NCBI GenBank assembly: GCA_934462715.1
Contig: CAKSIJ010000016.1
Coordinates: forward strand, 4,995-68,994
DNA: 64,000 nucleotides
Direction of reading: 5' to 3'
Source: an uncultured Clostridia bacterium
Lineage (GTDB): Bacteria > Bacillota > Clostridia > UBA1381
A program made the translations under genes and the position numbers. Under the pieces are notes generated by a model. The model saw nothing but the letters and a program-made list of their open reading frames with translations. It was not told where the DNA came from and made no database searches. Positions 54,027 through 63,554 of the stretch are shown piece after piece; the first letter of the stretch is position 1; every line of letters begins with the position of its first letter.

Positions 54027-55166
54027 TTACTTTAGATTATTCTTTAAATTTTCCGTAAAATTTGTTTCTGCGTGTCCGAACTGGCGGCAACAGTAAAGCG
54101 CTGCACCATATATCTGGTTTGCGTCAGCAATTATAAAATCCACCCCCGGACAATACCTCTTCAAATAACCAATGACCAAGTCGGCTCTTTTTGTCATTCC
54201 TCCCGCAAGAACAGCCTTTGCTTCGCAACCATACCTTTTTATGGCAAAATTTATTATTTCGGATAGCTTTTTAAGGCTTTGTTCTATTATTTTCTCTGCA
54301 GTTTTATCTCTCCGATCATATGCTTCAAAAATAATCGGCGAAAAGGAAGCAATATAATCCTTTCCGGCAGAGTATACTGCATTAATGGAATCAAGTAGGC
54401 AAAAGCCTGCAAATTTCTCCGTTAGCTCCGCAATCAAAGAAGCATCACCTATTCCATTTTCATATCGAAGCGTTTCATAAATTGCTTTTTTACCTAATTC
54501 GTAACCGCAATACTCTTCATCAAAAATATATCCATACCCACCTATTTTAAATATTTCGCCTCCCATATTAACCGCCACAATAGAACCTGTTCCGCATATT
54601 ACTGAAAGATAGGTTTTTGACGGTGTTTCCGTATAAATTGCATTATATAAATCCGATTGTATCTCAAACGATATATTCGGATAATTTTCACACATAAATT
54701 TTTTTATCCGTTTCCGGTTTCCTTCATTTCCGCATCCGGAAATTCCCATATAAATTCCTATAATATTATCATTTACGGCAAGCATACTGTCTATACCGCA
54801 TTTTAACACCTCAAGCGTTTTATCCATTCCGCATGAATTAGGATTTGATCCTGAAAAAACAGAACGTTTTAATACCTTTCCCGATTCTGTAAAAAGAAGA
54901 AATTCAGTCTTTGTTCCGCCGCCATCTACAGCCAGCAATGTTCTTCCGTACTCTCCGCAATCTATTCTCCCCAACAAATAATCACATGAAACATTTAGCA
55001 AATCAGCCAATCGGCATAAATTCCAAATATCCGGATTTGACAAACCGTTTTCCCACTTTGATAAATTTTGTGATGTGACAAAAATCTTTTCTGCAAGTGC
55101 AGTCTGACTCAGTCCCATTTTCTTCCTGTGATATCTGATTTTCTCCCCAAGTTGTTGATTTTGCAT
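54027..55166 (-). CDS. HTH-fused BadF/BadG-type N-acetyl-sugar kinase
   Basis: 379 residues. Residues 7-65 form a Cro/C1-type helix-turn-helix (IRYHRKKMGLSQTALAEKIF, TSQNLSKWENGLSNPD, NVSCDYLLGR). Residues 76-370 form an ASKHA kinase of the BadF/BadG family: phosphate loop VDGGGTKTEFL (Asp81), SVICGTGSIVAV and AVLAGGMTKR. Relatives include GlcNAc kinase and the clostridial MurNAc/GlcNAc kinase MurK, which fits the murQ neighbour. The fusion could be a kinase that also represses its operon, as ROK-family NagC/Mlc do. Start 55166 has GAGGTGAA upstream; the promoter at 55186-55214 leaves room only for this start. Confidence 0.87.
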   Translation of the reverse strand: MQNQQLGEKIRYHRKKMGLSQTALAEKIFVTSQNLSKWENGLSNPDIWNLCRLADLLNVSCDYLLGRIDCGEYGRTLLAVDGGGTKTEFLLFTESGKVLKRSVFSGSNPNSCGMDKTLEVLKCGIDSMLAVNDNIIGIYMGISGCGNEGNRKRIKKFMCENYPNISFEIQSDLYNAIYTETPSKTYLSVICGTGSIVAVNMGGEIFKIGGYGYIFDEEYCGYELGKKAIYETLRYENGIGDASLIAELTEKFAGFCLLDSINAVYSAGKDYIASFSPIIFEAYDRRDKTAEKIIEQSLKKLSEIINFAIKRYGCEAKAVLAGGMTKRADLVIGYLKRYCPGVDFIIADANQIYGAALYCCRQFGHAETNFTENLKNNLK

Positions 55167-55185
55167 GAATTTCACCTCTATTTTC

Positions 55186-55214
55186 ATTATAACATATTTC
55201 TATTTCACCGACAA
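55186..55214 (-). promoter_or_regulatory. Sigma-A promoter of the kinase-murQ operon
   Basis: On the minus strand TTGTCG (55214-55209), 17 bases, perfect TATAAT (55191-55186). Predicted start near 55179, leaving a leader of about 13 bases before the ATG at 55166. The remaining 55215-55474 is AT-rich and contains no gene; no terminator for the permease was clearly seen. Confidence 0.75.
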
Positions 55215-55474
55215 TCACTTATCCGTTGTCATTTAACCTATCATTTTAGCCAATTAGTTTCATCGTAAATGCTTCTTATCATTCGCTTTTTAGTGCAATA
55301 TTATTCACAATATAAAACTCAGCTTAAAGACATATAGACAACGGCAGCGGTAAATGACTGTTAATTTTTTCACAATACCTGTAAGGCGTTATTGGTTTCG
55401 TCTTATTATTACCACGCCGTAGCCATTTGTCTTTATCACGATTTCTGTGTCCGGCAGATCTGTTTAAACTGATT

Positions 55475-56380
55475 TTATCCTTTTACGCCGCCTACATTTA
55501 CTCCGCCGACAATTCTCTTTTGGAATACAATAAAAACTATCAAAAGCGGAATTGACGCAATAATCAACCCCATCATATATGTATTCATCTTAAGAATTGT
55601 GCTTTGCTGCATCATATATGTCTTAACCGGCAATGTTTGAATTTTATTATCGGTCAAAAGAAGATATGGGAAGAAGAAATCACCCCAAGCCATGCTTAAA
55701 AGACCAATTGACACATAAATAATTACCGGCATTGATAACGGTATGATAATTTTTACGAAAATATATAAATATCCTGCACCGTCAAGCTGTGCCGCTTCAA
55801 TATACGAATCCGATATACCGTCAAATGTGTTTTTAAAAAGCATAATATTAAAGCAATCAGCAGCTGCAATAAAAATCATCGGCCAATATGTATTCATGAA
55901 ATTAATTCCGCCAATAGGAAAGTTGACGAAAGTCATATAAAGCGGAACGGTTCTTACAGAACCGGGCATAAGCATTACCCAAAGGATAATCATAAATATA
56001 AGCTTGCTGCCCTTTGGGCGCAGTTTGGACATTGAATATCCCCCAATTGCGCAAACTGATATACCAAACAGCCATTCTGCAAGCGACAATAAAAACGTAT
56101 TTATAATACTCTGACCAAATCCCAGATCTTTCCATGCACTTAAAACTCTATTCCACAATGTGGATACGGACATATCCGACGGAAAAAAATTATTGGGCTG
56201 CGTGTAAATTTCCTGTGTATCCTTAAAAGCGGTCATAACCATCCACAATGACGGCAGTAAGGCAATTAAAGAAGCAAGCACCAGCAGTGAAAAGAAAACC
56301 CAGTAAAGCGTTTTTCCTTTTATTGTTTTTAAGTCGGAATGATTTAATATTCCTGCCTGTTTTTGAGAAAATTTGTTCAT
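55475..56380 (-). CDS. Carbohydrate ABC permease, MalG/AraQ type
   Basis: 301 residues with six membrane helices. The EAA loop that docks the ATPase is visible as EAAQLDGAGYLYIFVKIIIP. It typically pairs with the MalF-type permease encoded 16 bases upstream. Ribosome binding site AAGGAGGAA. The C-terminus RIVGGVNVGGVKG is typical of the family. It imports oligosaccharides captured by the upstream binding protein. No ATPase gene accompanies it, so a shared MsmX/UgpC-like ATPase elsewhere is required (family knowledge). Confidence 0.93.
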   Translation of the reverse strand: MNKFSQKQAGILNHSDLKTIKGKTLYWVFFSLLVLASLIALLPSLWMVMTAFKDTQEIYTQPNNFFPSDMSVSTLWNRVLSAWKDLGFGQSIINTFLLSLAEWLFGISVCAIGGYSMSKLRPKGSKLIFMIILWVMLMPGSVRTVPLYMTFVNFPIGGINFMNTYWPMIFIAAADCFNIMLFKNTFDGISDSYIEAAQLDGAGYLYIFVKIIIPLSMPVIIYVSIGLLSMAWGDFFFPYLLLTDNKIQTLPVKTYMMQQSTILKMNTYMMGLIIASIPLLIVFIVFQKRIVGGVNVGGVKG

Positions 56381-56396
56381 GCTTCATTCCTCCTTA

Positions 56397-57308
56397 TCAA
56401 TAATTATCCTCAATGTGCTTTTGAAGCTTGAAATAGAATATAGTCGCAAAAATCAAAATTACGAACATAATCGTGCCCAGCGCAAGAGCATTTCCAACTC
56501 TGGAGCTTACAAATCCATATTTATATGCAAGATATGCAAGCGAATTTGAAGCCCCGTTCGGCCCGCCTGCCGTCATGATCATAGGCTCCTGCAAAACCTG
56601 AAACACTCCGATAATCTGTCTTACCAAAGTTAAAAGCATAACGCCGGCGACCTGTGGCAAAGATATATGTATAAATCTTCCTATCGGAGTCGCTCCATCT
56701 ATTGTTGCAGCTTCATATAATTCTATAGGAATAGATTGAAGTGACGCAAAATATAAAAGCATGCTTCCGCCTGCACCATGCCAGGTCATTGCAATAATCA
56801 TTCCGACAATTGTAAATCGACCATCGTTAAGCCACACATATGTCGGGAGATGTAATTTGTTAAGAATCACATTCAGCAAACCTGTATTACCCGGATCATA
56901 CATCATACCCCAAAGCAGAATATATACAACGGTCGGTAACACCGTCGGCATATAAAGCATTATTTTAAATCCGTTTCTCCAATGCACCATTTCATTAATC
57001 ATAAAAGCCAATAAAATCGGAATCGGAAATCCAATAACCAATGACCATAGAACATATTGAATTGTATTCCACAAGGTCGGAAGAAAATCTTTATCCCGCA
57101 ACACCTTGGCATAATTGTCCACTCCGCAAAATTCGGTGGGTGTATAACCCTGAAGTTTAAAAAACGACAGGGTTATACCTTGAATTTGCGGTCTTACAAT
57201 AATGTAAAACAGAACAAAAAGCATAGGAAGCATAAAAAGCCATCCCGTTACCTCTCTTTTTATGTTAAGCTGTTTCTTTTTCTTTGCTCTAATACTGTTT
57301 GTCTTCAC
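56397..57308 (-). CDS. Carbohydrate ABC permease, MalF/UgpA type
   Basis: 303 residues: a basic N-terminus (SIRAKKKKQLNIKREV), six membrane helices and the EAA loop YEAATIDGATPIGRFIHISLP. First of the two permeases. The start is taken as GTG at 57308 (VKTNSIRA), eight bases after AAAGAG; another GTG at 57317 directly touches the ribosome binding site. It lies 27 bases after the binding-protein gene, in one operon with it and the second permease. Confidence 0.92.
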   Translation of the reverse strand: MKTNSIRAKKKKQLNIKREVTGWLFMLPMLFVLFYIIVRPQIQGITLSFFKLQGYTPTEFCGVDNYAKVLRDKDFLPTLWNTIQYVLWSLVIGFPIPILLAFMINEMVHWRNGFKIMLYMPTVLPTVVYILLWGMMYDPGNTGLLNVILNKLHLPTYVWLNDGRFTIVGMIIAMTWHGAGGSMLLYFASLQSIPIELYEAATIDGATPIGRFIHISLPQVAGVMLLTLVRQIIGVFQVLQEPMIMTAGGPNGASNSLAYLAYKYGFVSSRVGNALALGTIMFVILIFATIFYFKLQKHIEDNY

Positions 57309-57335
57309 AAATACCACTCTTTCTGTTTTATTTGT

Positions 57336-58748
57336 TTAGTTTTCCAAATCATCAAGATACTGTTCCTGGAAATTGCGGCATGCTTCATCAAGCAGCGCCT
57401 TGCAGTCAGCGTCTTTATTTTGCAATACCTGTTGTATGCATCCATCCAATAATCCGTACAAATCCTGAGCGCATCTGGGTTCTTCTGCTCTTAATATAAT
57501 TGATGAATTGCTTAACGAGTCATTGTACAATTTGAAATTTGCGGGATTGACATTAATATTTTCCTGTGTCCAATCATCAAAGAATTTTTGTCTTGGATTT
57601 TCTCCGGTAAAGCTTGCAAGCGTTTTTGCACCAATTTGCATACCCTTTTCCATAAGCTTTTGCTTATTCGCAACCCATCTTTCCTTTTCTTCGTCTGTCA
57701 ATCCTGTAAGATTCATCCATTTTAAAATAGCTTTTTGCTGATCTTCATCTGATTTACTTGAAATACAGGTTAATGTTCCGCCCATTAAAGCGTATCTGCC
57801 CTTAGGTCCTGCCGGGATTGCCACAAAGCCTAATCTGTCCTTATCCATGTCATATTGCAGAACACTCTGTGCGGTTCCTCCGCCAACACCGAAAGTCATA
57901 GCTGCGCCGCCTGTTGCAAAGATTTTTGTGTAATCGCTTCCTGTTACAATAACATCAGCTGGCAAAACATCGTATTTCCATTTTAAGTCTTTTACATATT
58001 GAAGTGCTTCGGCACATTCCTCTGTATTAAATGTCGCTATCCATTTATCGTCCTTTTTCTCCATGAAATCTACGCCAAAATCCCATGCAATCTGTGTGAA
58101 TATCCACCCTCCGGAATTTTCTGCTGTCGGGATGACAAATCCGGGTTTTCCCGTTTTCTCTTTAATTTTTTGCGCCATTTCCGCAAGCTCGTACCAATCC
58201 TTCGGCTGATGCGGCGTTCCATCGTTTTCTATGTAGCCCGCAGCCTTTAACATCTCCATATCTACCGCAATGCCTGTTGCATATGAATCATTTGGTATCG
58301 CATACAAGCGATCATCTTTCATAGCAATATCTCTTACAACAGGATTTAATTTCTCGAAAATGCCCATTTCTTTTGTCGCATCAGTAATATCTGCTAAATA
58401 GCCTGTATTAATCAGATTGGCAATTTCAGAATAAAAAGCTGTAAATTGATTCGGTAACAATCCTGCAGCGGCTTTTGGATAGAAGGTTTGCAGATCAAAT
58501 GTCCATGTATCCGGTGTAATTTTAATATTAGGATTATCCGTTTCGAATTTTTCCTTCTTTTTATTCATTTTTGTAAGCTCCGGGTCTTCAAGCGGCCAAT
58601 TTGCAATCGAGACATTTATTTTTCCGTTGACATTGTTACCTGTGCTTTTTTTACCGCATCCGCTTAATGAACCTACAGCTACTAATGTGCTTGCAGCGAT
58701 AATTGCGCACGTAATACGTTTCAAATTCATTTTACCTTGTTCTTTCAT
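57336..58748 (-). CDS. Sugar ABC transporter substrate-binding lipoprotein
   Basis: 470 residues. Lipoprotein signal with lipobox SLSGC and lipid Cys at about residue 31. The remainder is a family-1 solute-binding protein (VSIANWPLEDPELTKMNKKK, GGAAMTFGVGGG). Its ligand is probably an oligosaccharide. First gene of the importer operon, with its own promoter at 58800-58828. Start 58748 (MKEQGKMN) has AGTAGG eight bases upstream; the ATG at 58730 is an alternative with AAGG closer. Confidence 0.92.
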   Translation of the reverse strand: MKEQGKMNLKRITCAIIAASTLVAVGSLSGCGKKSTGNNVNGKINVSIANWPLEDPELTKMNKKKEKFETDNPNIKITPDTWTFDLQTFYPKAAAGLLPNQFTAFYSEIANLINTGYLADITDATKEMGIFEKLNPVVRDIAMKDDRLYAIPNDSYATGIAVDMEMLKAAGYIENDGTPHQPKDWYELAEMAQKIKEKTGKPGFVIPTAENSGGWIFTQIAWDFGVDFMEKKDDKWIATFNTEECAEALQYVKDLKWKYDVLPADVIVTGSDYTKIFATGGAAMTFGVGGGTAQSVLQYDMDKDRLGFVAIPAGPKGRYALMGGTLTCISSKSDEDQQKAILKWMNLTGLTDEEKERWVANKQKLMEKGMQIGAKTLASFTGENPRQKFFDDWTQENINVNPANFKLYNDSLSNSSIILRAEEPRCAQDLYGLLDGCIQQVLQNKDADCKALLDEACRNFQEQYLDDLEN

Positions 58749-58775
58749 TTTTTTTACCTACTTTCTTGTTTTTTT

Positions 58776-58790
58776 AGAAACATCGTTTCT
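58776..58790. promoter_or_regulatory. Palindromic candidate operator in the importer leader
   Basis: AGAAACATCGTTTCT: six-base arms AGAAAC/GTTTCT around three bases. It lies about 10-25 bases downstream of the -10 box of the importer promoter, where a repressor could block transcription, or where RNA could form a small hairpin. The protein that binds it, if any, is unknown. Confidence 0.45.
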
Positions 58791-58799
58791 GTTAGCTTG

Positions 58800-58828
58800 A
58801 TTATATATTACTTGCAATTCATTTTCAA
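58800..58828 (-). promoter_or_regulatory. Sigma-A promoter of the sugar importer operon
   Basis: On the minus strand TTGAAA (58828-58823), 17 bases, TATAAT (58805-58800). The leader to the ATG at 58748 is about 45 bases and contains the palindrome at 58776-58790. Confidence 0.8.
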
Positions 58829-58940
58829 GAAACAATTTATTCTTTTGCATCAATTCTAACACTTTACTGCAATATATCATGCTCTATTATTTGTCTATGC
58901 ACCATTTTTTATCATACCCCACCATTTTTCAACTTTGATG

Positions 58941-58969
58941 TTGACTTTTTTGATGTTATTATATATAAT
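58941..58969 (+). promoter_or_regulatory. Sigma-A promoter of the membrane AraC regulator
   Basis: TTGACT (58941-58946), 17 bases, TATAAT (58964-58969). Transcription start near 58976, about 45 bases before the ATG at 59022. It is back to back with the importer promoter, about 110 bases apart, so one regulator could control both. Confidence 0.85.
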
Positions 58970-59021
58970 TTGATTATATTGATTCCCTAAACAAAACCAT
59001 AAACAGAAAGAGGTATTGCAA

Positions 59022-61259
59022 ATGAAACGATTCATATCAAAACAACCGCTCAAAAATATAATCATCATTTTTTTGCTTCCGCTGTTATTATCAGGGACAT
59101 TATATCTGTTTTCAAGTTACCAAAGCATTTCTTCATCAAAGGCACATATTAACGTGCAATTCACCAATCAACTGTATGACTTTGTTGAGTTAAACAAAAA
59201 GCTTACCAACAATGTCTTTCAGGACTTTTTGAATGTAGCCTCATTTGCGCCTATAACAAATATTCTTTGTGCTGATTCAACACCGAAAAAATACGATAGC
59301 AGTGTAAGCGACGCACAAAGCGTGCTGAAATTATATATGCAGAATAACCCCATCGTAAGCGGAATATGCCTTATAAACAGGTATTCCGATTTTGTTGTAA
59401 CTGAAAATGAAGTATACCAATTTCAAAGTTTTTTTGATTTAAATTGCAAATATTCCAAATACGATTTTGAGTACTGGGCCAATCTGCGCGTAAAACCGAA
59501 TAGTCCCAAACTTTTAGATTCCGGCGAAGTTGTTGTTGAAGGGAAAAATAAAGTGATTATTCCATACATCTGTACCGTTCCGAACACTATAGGCAACTCA
59601 TCATTCATCATTGTAAATCTTGATCTTGAATATGTTTTTAATATGCTTAAATCATATGGGTATACTCCCAATGCAAAGGTTTTCCTTATGAACAATACCT
59701 CATATCGCTGCCTGAGTACAGACGGTATGATCGACCTTCCCTTTAAAGACAAAAATCTTGTTTATGATCTTTTAAAAGAGAATTTCAGCACATACAGCGA
59801 TGTTGTAATGAATGGTGTAAAATATTATGTAATGGCGGCATCGTCAACCAACAGTCTTTACAATTACAGTTATATTGTATGTGTTCCGAATTATGATATT
59901 GCCAACAGCACGTCTTCGGAACGTACCGCATTTGTCGTAACTCTTATGCTTGAAACCATAATTCTTGTGCTGGCATTTTTGGTTTTTATTGTAAATATAT
60001 ATAAACCCTTAAGATATATCAGCTTTCTTACGTCTGATAAAAACATAGAAAATAACAATGTACTTAAAAATATTATTAATTATATAAGAATCTCCGCAGA
60101 TAACATTTCCTCTCTTGAAGGCACTTTGAATGAACTCTTGCCGGCAAGTATACAAAATTATCTGTATAATTTATCAAAGAAAAATGCACTTCGCGATACT
60201 GCATTCGAAAAAATAGCATTTAAATATGACTATTTTCTGCCTTTATCCTTTGAGATTATCTTTAAACAGAAATTTTATGAGGATATTAATATGCCCTATC
60301 TTTCGGCGCAGGCGATTGATGTTATAAATACACAGTTTGAAATCAATTTTCATACCTATTGTATTTCCAAATCCACAACCACGCTATCAATACTTCTTAA
60401 TCTGCAAAGCGAAAATGAAGCATCTCAAGTAAATGAAACAATAAGAACTACAATGGCTCTCTTTTCCGCTGACAATATATATTTATCGATATATATCGGA
60501 ATTGGTACAGTTATTACCGACTTGTCATGTTTACCCGAATCAGTCAAGCAGTGCACAGAGCACATTCATTCCGCTTTGGTTGAAGAGCGAAAAAATATTG
60601 CAAATGCCGCAGCAATATTTGGTCATAAAGAAAGTATACAACTTGAAAACTACCTGACAAATGCAAATATTGACGCTGCACTTGATTTAATAAAAAACAT
60701 TGATAACCGTCTTTTGAGTACTCCGAGAGATATTGTTTCAACGGTTTACATTGATATCTTATTCAGTGTACATCGCATAATGAAATTGAAAGGAATTAAC
60801 CCACAAATTCAAGGTGATTCATTAGGATTTGACTACATTTCTGAAATTTCGCAAAAATCACAAAGTGATCTGTATGATTACACTGTGGCTTGCATAGAAC
60901 AAATAGGATCTGTATTAAATAATTCCGGAAACACATTCAATATTGAAGATGCTATTGAGTATATTCGCAGACATTTTACCGAAGATCTCTCTTTGGATAT
61001 TCTTGCAGAAAAATGCCACACTTCACCTCAATATCTTTCAAAACGCATTAAACAGTATCTTGGATTTACCTTTTTGGACTATCTATCATCACTACGAGTT
61101 GAAAAAGCAAAAGAATTACTCTCGACTACTGCAAAAGGTATAAATGAAATAAGTGAAGAAAGTGGATTTATCAGTCGCAACACATTCTTAAGAGTATTTA
61201 AAAAATACACCGGCGTACCTCCATCAGAATACAGAAAAAAACATAAAAACAGCCACTGA
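59022..61259 (+). CDS. Membrane-bound AraC-family regulator with extracellular sensor
   Basis: 745 residues. Helix 1 (about 14-32) and helix 2 (about 305-330) bracket an extracellular Cache-like sensor. A cytoplasmic middle part (about 330-630) follows, then a C-terminal AraC domain (about 645-745) with LSLDILAEKCHTSPQYLSKR and GINEISEESGFISRNTFLRV. This is the layout of YesN/LytT-like one-component AraC regulators that sense sugars outside and activate transport and glycosidase genes. It is divergent from the importer and upstream of the rhamnosidase. Start at 59022 chosen for AGAGGT seven bases upstream. Confidence 0.9.
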   Translation: MKRFISKQPLKNIIIIFLLPLLLSGTLYLFSSYQSISSSKAHINVQFTNQLYDFVELNKKLTNNVFQDFLNVASFAPITNILCADSTPKKYDSSVSDAQSVLKLYMQNNPIVSGICLINRYSDFVVTENEVYQFQSFFDLNCKYSKYDFEYWANLRVKPNSPKLLDSGEVVVEGKNKVIIPYICTVPNTIGNSSFIIVNLDLEYVFNMLKSYGYTPNAKVFLMNNTSYRCLSTDGMIDLPFKDKNLVYDLLKENFSTYSDVVMNGVKYYVMAASSTNSLYNYSYIVCVPNYDIANSTSSERTAFVVTLMLETIILVLAFLVFIVNIYKPLRYISFLTSDKNIENNNVLKNIINYIRISADNISSLEGTLNELLPASIQNYLYNLSKKNALRDTAFEKIAFKYDYFLPLSFEIIFKQKFYEDINMPYLSAQAIDVINTQFEINFHTYCISKSTTTLSILLNLQSENEASQVNETIRTTMALFSADNIYLSIYIGIGTVITDLSCLPESVKQCTEHIHSALVEERKNIANAAAIFGHKESIQLENYLTNANIDAALDLIKNIDNRLLSTPRDIVSTVYIDILFSVHRIMKLKGINPQIQGDSLGFDYISEISQKSQSDLYDYTVACIEQIGSVLNNSGNTFNIEDAIEYIRRHFTEDLSLDILAEKCHTSPQYLSKRIKQYLGFTFLDYLSSLRVEKAKELLSTTAKGINEISEESGFISRNTFLRVFKKYTGVPPSEYRKKHKNSH

Positions 61260-61317
61260 ATTATAGAATAATCAACCTTTTGGCAATAACCTCTTTTCGA
61301 TTGTAACTATTAGTTGA

Positions 61318-61346
61318 TTGCGATTTTTTATATTATATGGTACAAT
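61318..61346 (+). promoter_or_regulatory. Probable promoter of the rhamnosidase gene
   Basis: TTGCGA (61318-61323), 17 bases, TACAAT (61341-61346). Moderate match. The transcription start would be near 61353, about 27 bases before the ATG at 61380. Confidence 0.55.
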
Positions 61347-61379
61347 AATTGAAAACATTAAGAAAACGGAGTAATCATT

Positions 61380-63554
61380 ATGGATACAAAAAAAGTACAT
61401 TTTGAATCTGCTGAATGGATTTCGGCAGGAGGAGAATATCCTGCGCCTATGTTTAGAAAAAGCTTTACGGTTTATGACATTAAAGAGGCAAAAATTTTAA
61501 TAGGTTGTTTTGGAATGTTCGAAGGATATATAAACGGCAAACCAATAACCTATGACAAATTTGGTACTCTGAATACTGATTTTCATGAAAGATATCATAT
61601 AACATCAGATGGGATGCCATTTGACGAGAAAACCGGGCACAGACTTTATTGCCCGGAATATGATGTTACATCATTGATATCTGACGGAAAAAATACTCTT
61701 TGTTTTATGACCGGTTCAGGTTGGTATGAATCAAACAACGATTATCGTTACGGTCATGTAAAGTTATGCTTTCTTCTGACAATAGTCCATTCTGACGGTA
61801 GAAAAAGTATAATTGTATCGGACCGCTATGTAAAAAAACACAAAAGTTTTTTAAGTGAATGTGATATCATCACAGGAGAAACACAAAACTTTGAAAATTT
61901 TCCGGACAATTGGAAAAATGCGGATTTTGATGACAGCTCATGGGAAAATGCTACTGTCGAAAAAGCACCCGATACATGCTATTACCCCCAAAGCTGCCCC
62001 GGCGACAGAGTGATCCGCAGAATTGTTCCTACACTCATTGCAAAAACGAACGGCAAACGCATTTATGATGTCGGCGAAATAATAACCGGATACCCGGTTA
62101 TTTATTCCCCCCAAGGGATAAAGCAGAAAATCACCATTCGATACAGCGAGCTTTTGGATAACGATGGCAAGCTTGATGAATTGAAGGTTTATAATCAACA
62201 CACTGTTTTTTATACCGATGACACGCAGCGCACCTTACATGCAATGTTTACATGGCTTTGTTTTCGTTACTTTGAGGTAGACGGAGAATGTGAAGTCGGA
62301 AATTGTTTGGTAATTCATAGTGATGTTGCCGTCAACTCATCATTTTCATGCGACTCAGATGTATTGAATTGGATTTATAGTGCCTATATATCCACCCAAC
62401 TTGCCAATATGCACGGAGGAGTCCCCTCAGACTGTCCGCATACCGAAAGACGTGGATACACCGGCGATGGTCAGTTGGTCTGCAATGCAGCAATGACATA
62501 TTTAGATGCACAAAGTTTTTACAAAAAATGGATTTACGACATTGCTGACTGCCAAGATAAAATAACAGGACATGTACAATACACAGCGCCGTTTGTTCCA
62601 GGCTCTGGCGGAGGTCCCGGCGGTTGGGGGTGCGCAATTGTAAATGTCCCCTACGAATACTACCGGCATTATCGTGACAGCAGCGTGTTGGTAGATTTAT
62701 ATCCCAATATGCTGCGTTATTTTGAATATCTGGAAAATCACAGCAAAAACGATTTGGTTGTATCAGATAGAAAAGGCTCATGGTGTCTTGGAGAATGGGT
62801 GACTCCCGAACAGGAAACATTAAACCTATTTTCCGGAATCAAGATTCCTGCTCCTTTTGTTAATACATATTTTTATATAAAATCAATCAAGCAAGTGTTG
62901 GAAATTGCAGAGCTTCTCGATATAACCAAAGACAATGAAAAACTTAAAAACCTGCTGGAGCGCAAGAAAGCCGCAATGATACATAATTATTTTGATAAAA
63001 ATACCGGTAATTTTTGCGACAATGTTCAAGGCGCAAATGCTTTTGCGATTGATATAGGCTTAGGTGATGAACGTACTCTTGAAAATATGATTTCAAACTA
63101 CAGAAAAATTGCCCATTTTGACACAGGAATTTTTGGAACAGATATTGTCGTGCGTGTTCTCTTTGAAAAGGGTTATGCTGATGTAGCAATTATGCTTCTC
63201 ACATCAAATGATCCGATTTCATTTTATCATGAAATGTCACTTGGTGCAACCACACTTTTGGAATATTGGAGTGGTGAGAGATCGCAGTGTCATCCTATGT
63301 TTGGTGCTGCTTCAGTGTACCTTGCTGAATATATTCTCGGAATTCGTCGTGCTAAAGGTTTAAAAAATGATGAGATAATCATAAATCCTGTTTCTATGAA
63401 TGTTATCAAAAAAGCATCCGGATTTGTAACATCCTGCTTTGGGAAAATATCTGTTTCCTATGATGCCACCTCAGTGATTGTGACCATACCTGACATTATG
63501 AAAGCAAATATTGATATTTCTGATCGAAAAGTTATCGTAAATCAAACGCATTAA
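61380..63554 (+). CDS. Alpha-L-rhamnosidase (GH78), cytoplasmic
   Basis: 724 residues. N-terminal beta-sandwich domains (to about 310; FESAEWISAGGEYPAPMFRK, YINGKPI), then an (alpha/alpha)6 barrel with the GH78 signature DCPHTERRGYTGDGQ near 350-365, which carries the acid residues. A second conserved Glu lies in GATTLLEYWSG near 623, followed by a C-terminal beta domain. Inverting hydrolysis of terminal alpha-L-rhamnose is expected. No signal peptide, so it acts on imported oligosaccharides. Ribosome binding site CGGAG. It has its own promoter and a terminator downstream. Confidence 0.92.
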   Translation: MDTKKVHFESAEWISAGGEYPAPMFRKSFTVYDIKEAKILIGCFGMFEGYINGKPITYDKFGTLNTDFHERYHITSDGMPFDEKTGHRLYCPEYDVTSLISDGKNTLCFMTGSGWYESNNDYRYGHVKLCFLLTIVHSDGRKSIIVSDRYVKKHKSFLSECDIITGETQNFENFPDNWKNADFDDSSWENATVEKAPDTCYYPQSCPGDRVIRRIVPTLIAKTNGKRIYDVGEIITGYPVIYSPQGIKQKITIRYSELLDNDGKLDELKVYNQHTVFYTDDTQRTLHAMFTWLCFRYFEVDGECEVGNCLVIHSDVAVNSSFSCDSDVLNWIYSAYISTQLANMHGGVPSDCPHTERRGYTGDGQLVCNAAMTYLDAQSFYKKWIYDIADCQDKITGHVQYTAPFVPGSGGGPGGWGCAIVNVPYEYYRHYRDSSVLVDLYPNMLRYFEYLENHSKNDLVVSDRKGSWCLGEWVTPEQETLNLFSGIKIPAPFVNTYFYIKSIKQVLEIAELLDITKDNEKLKNLLERKKAAMIHNYFDKNTGNFCDNVQGANAFAIDIGLGDERTLENMISNYRKIAHFDTGIFGTDIVVRVLFEKGYADVAIMLLTSNDPISFYHEMSLGATTLLEYWSGERSQCHPMFGAASVYLAEYILGIRRAKGLKNDEIIINPVSMNVIKKASGFVTSCFGKISVSYDATSVIVTIPDIMKANIDISDRKVIVNQTH

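Noticed and set aside
58776..58790. CcpA cre site
   Set aside because: The palindrome lacks the TG and the spacing of the cre consensus; kept only as an unknown operator candidate.
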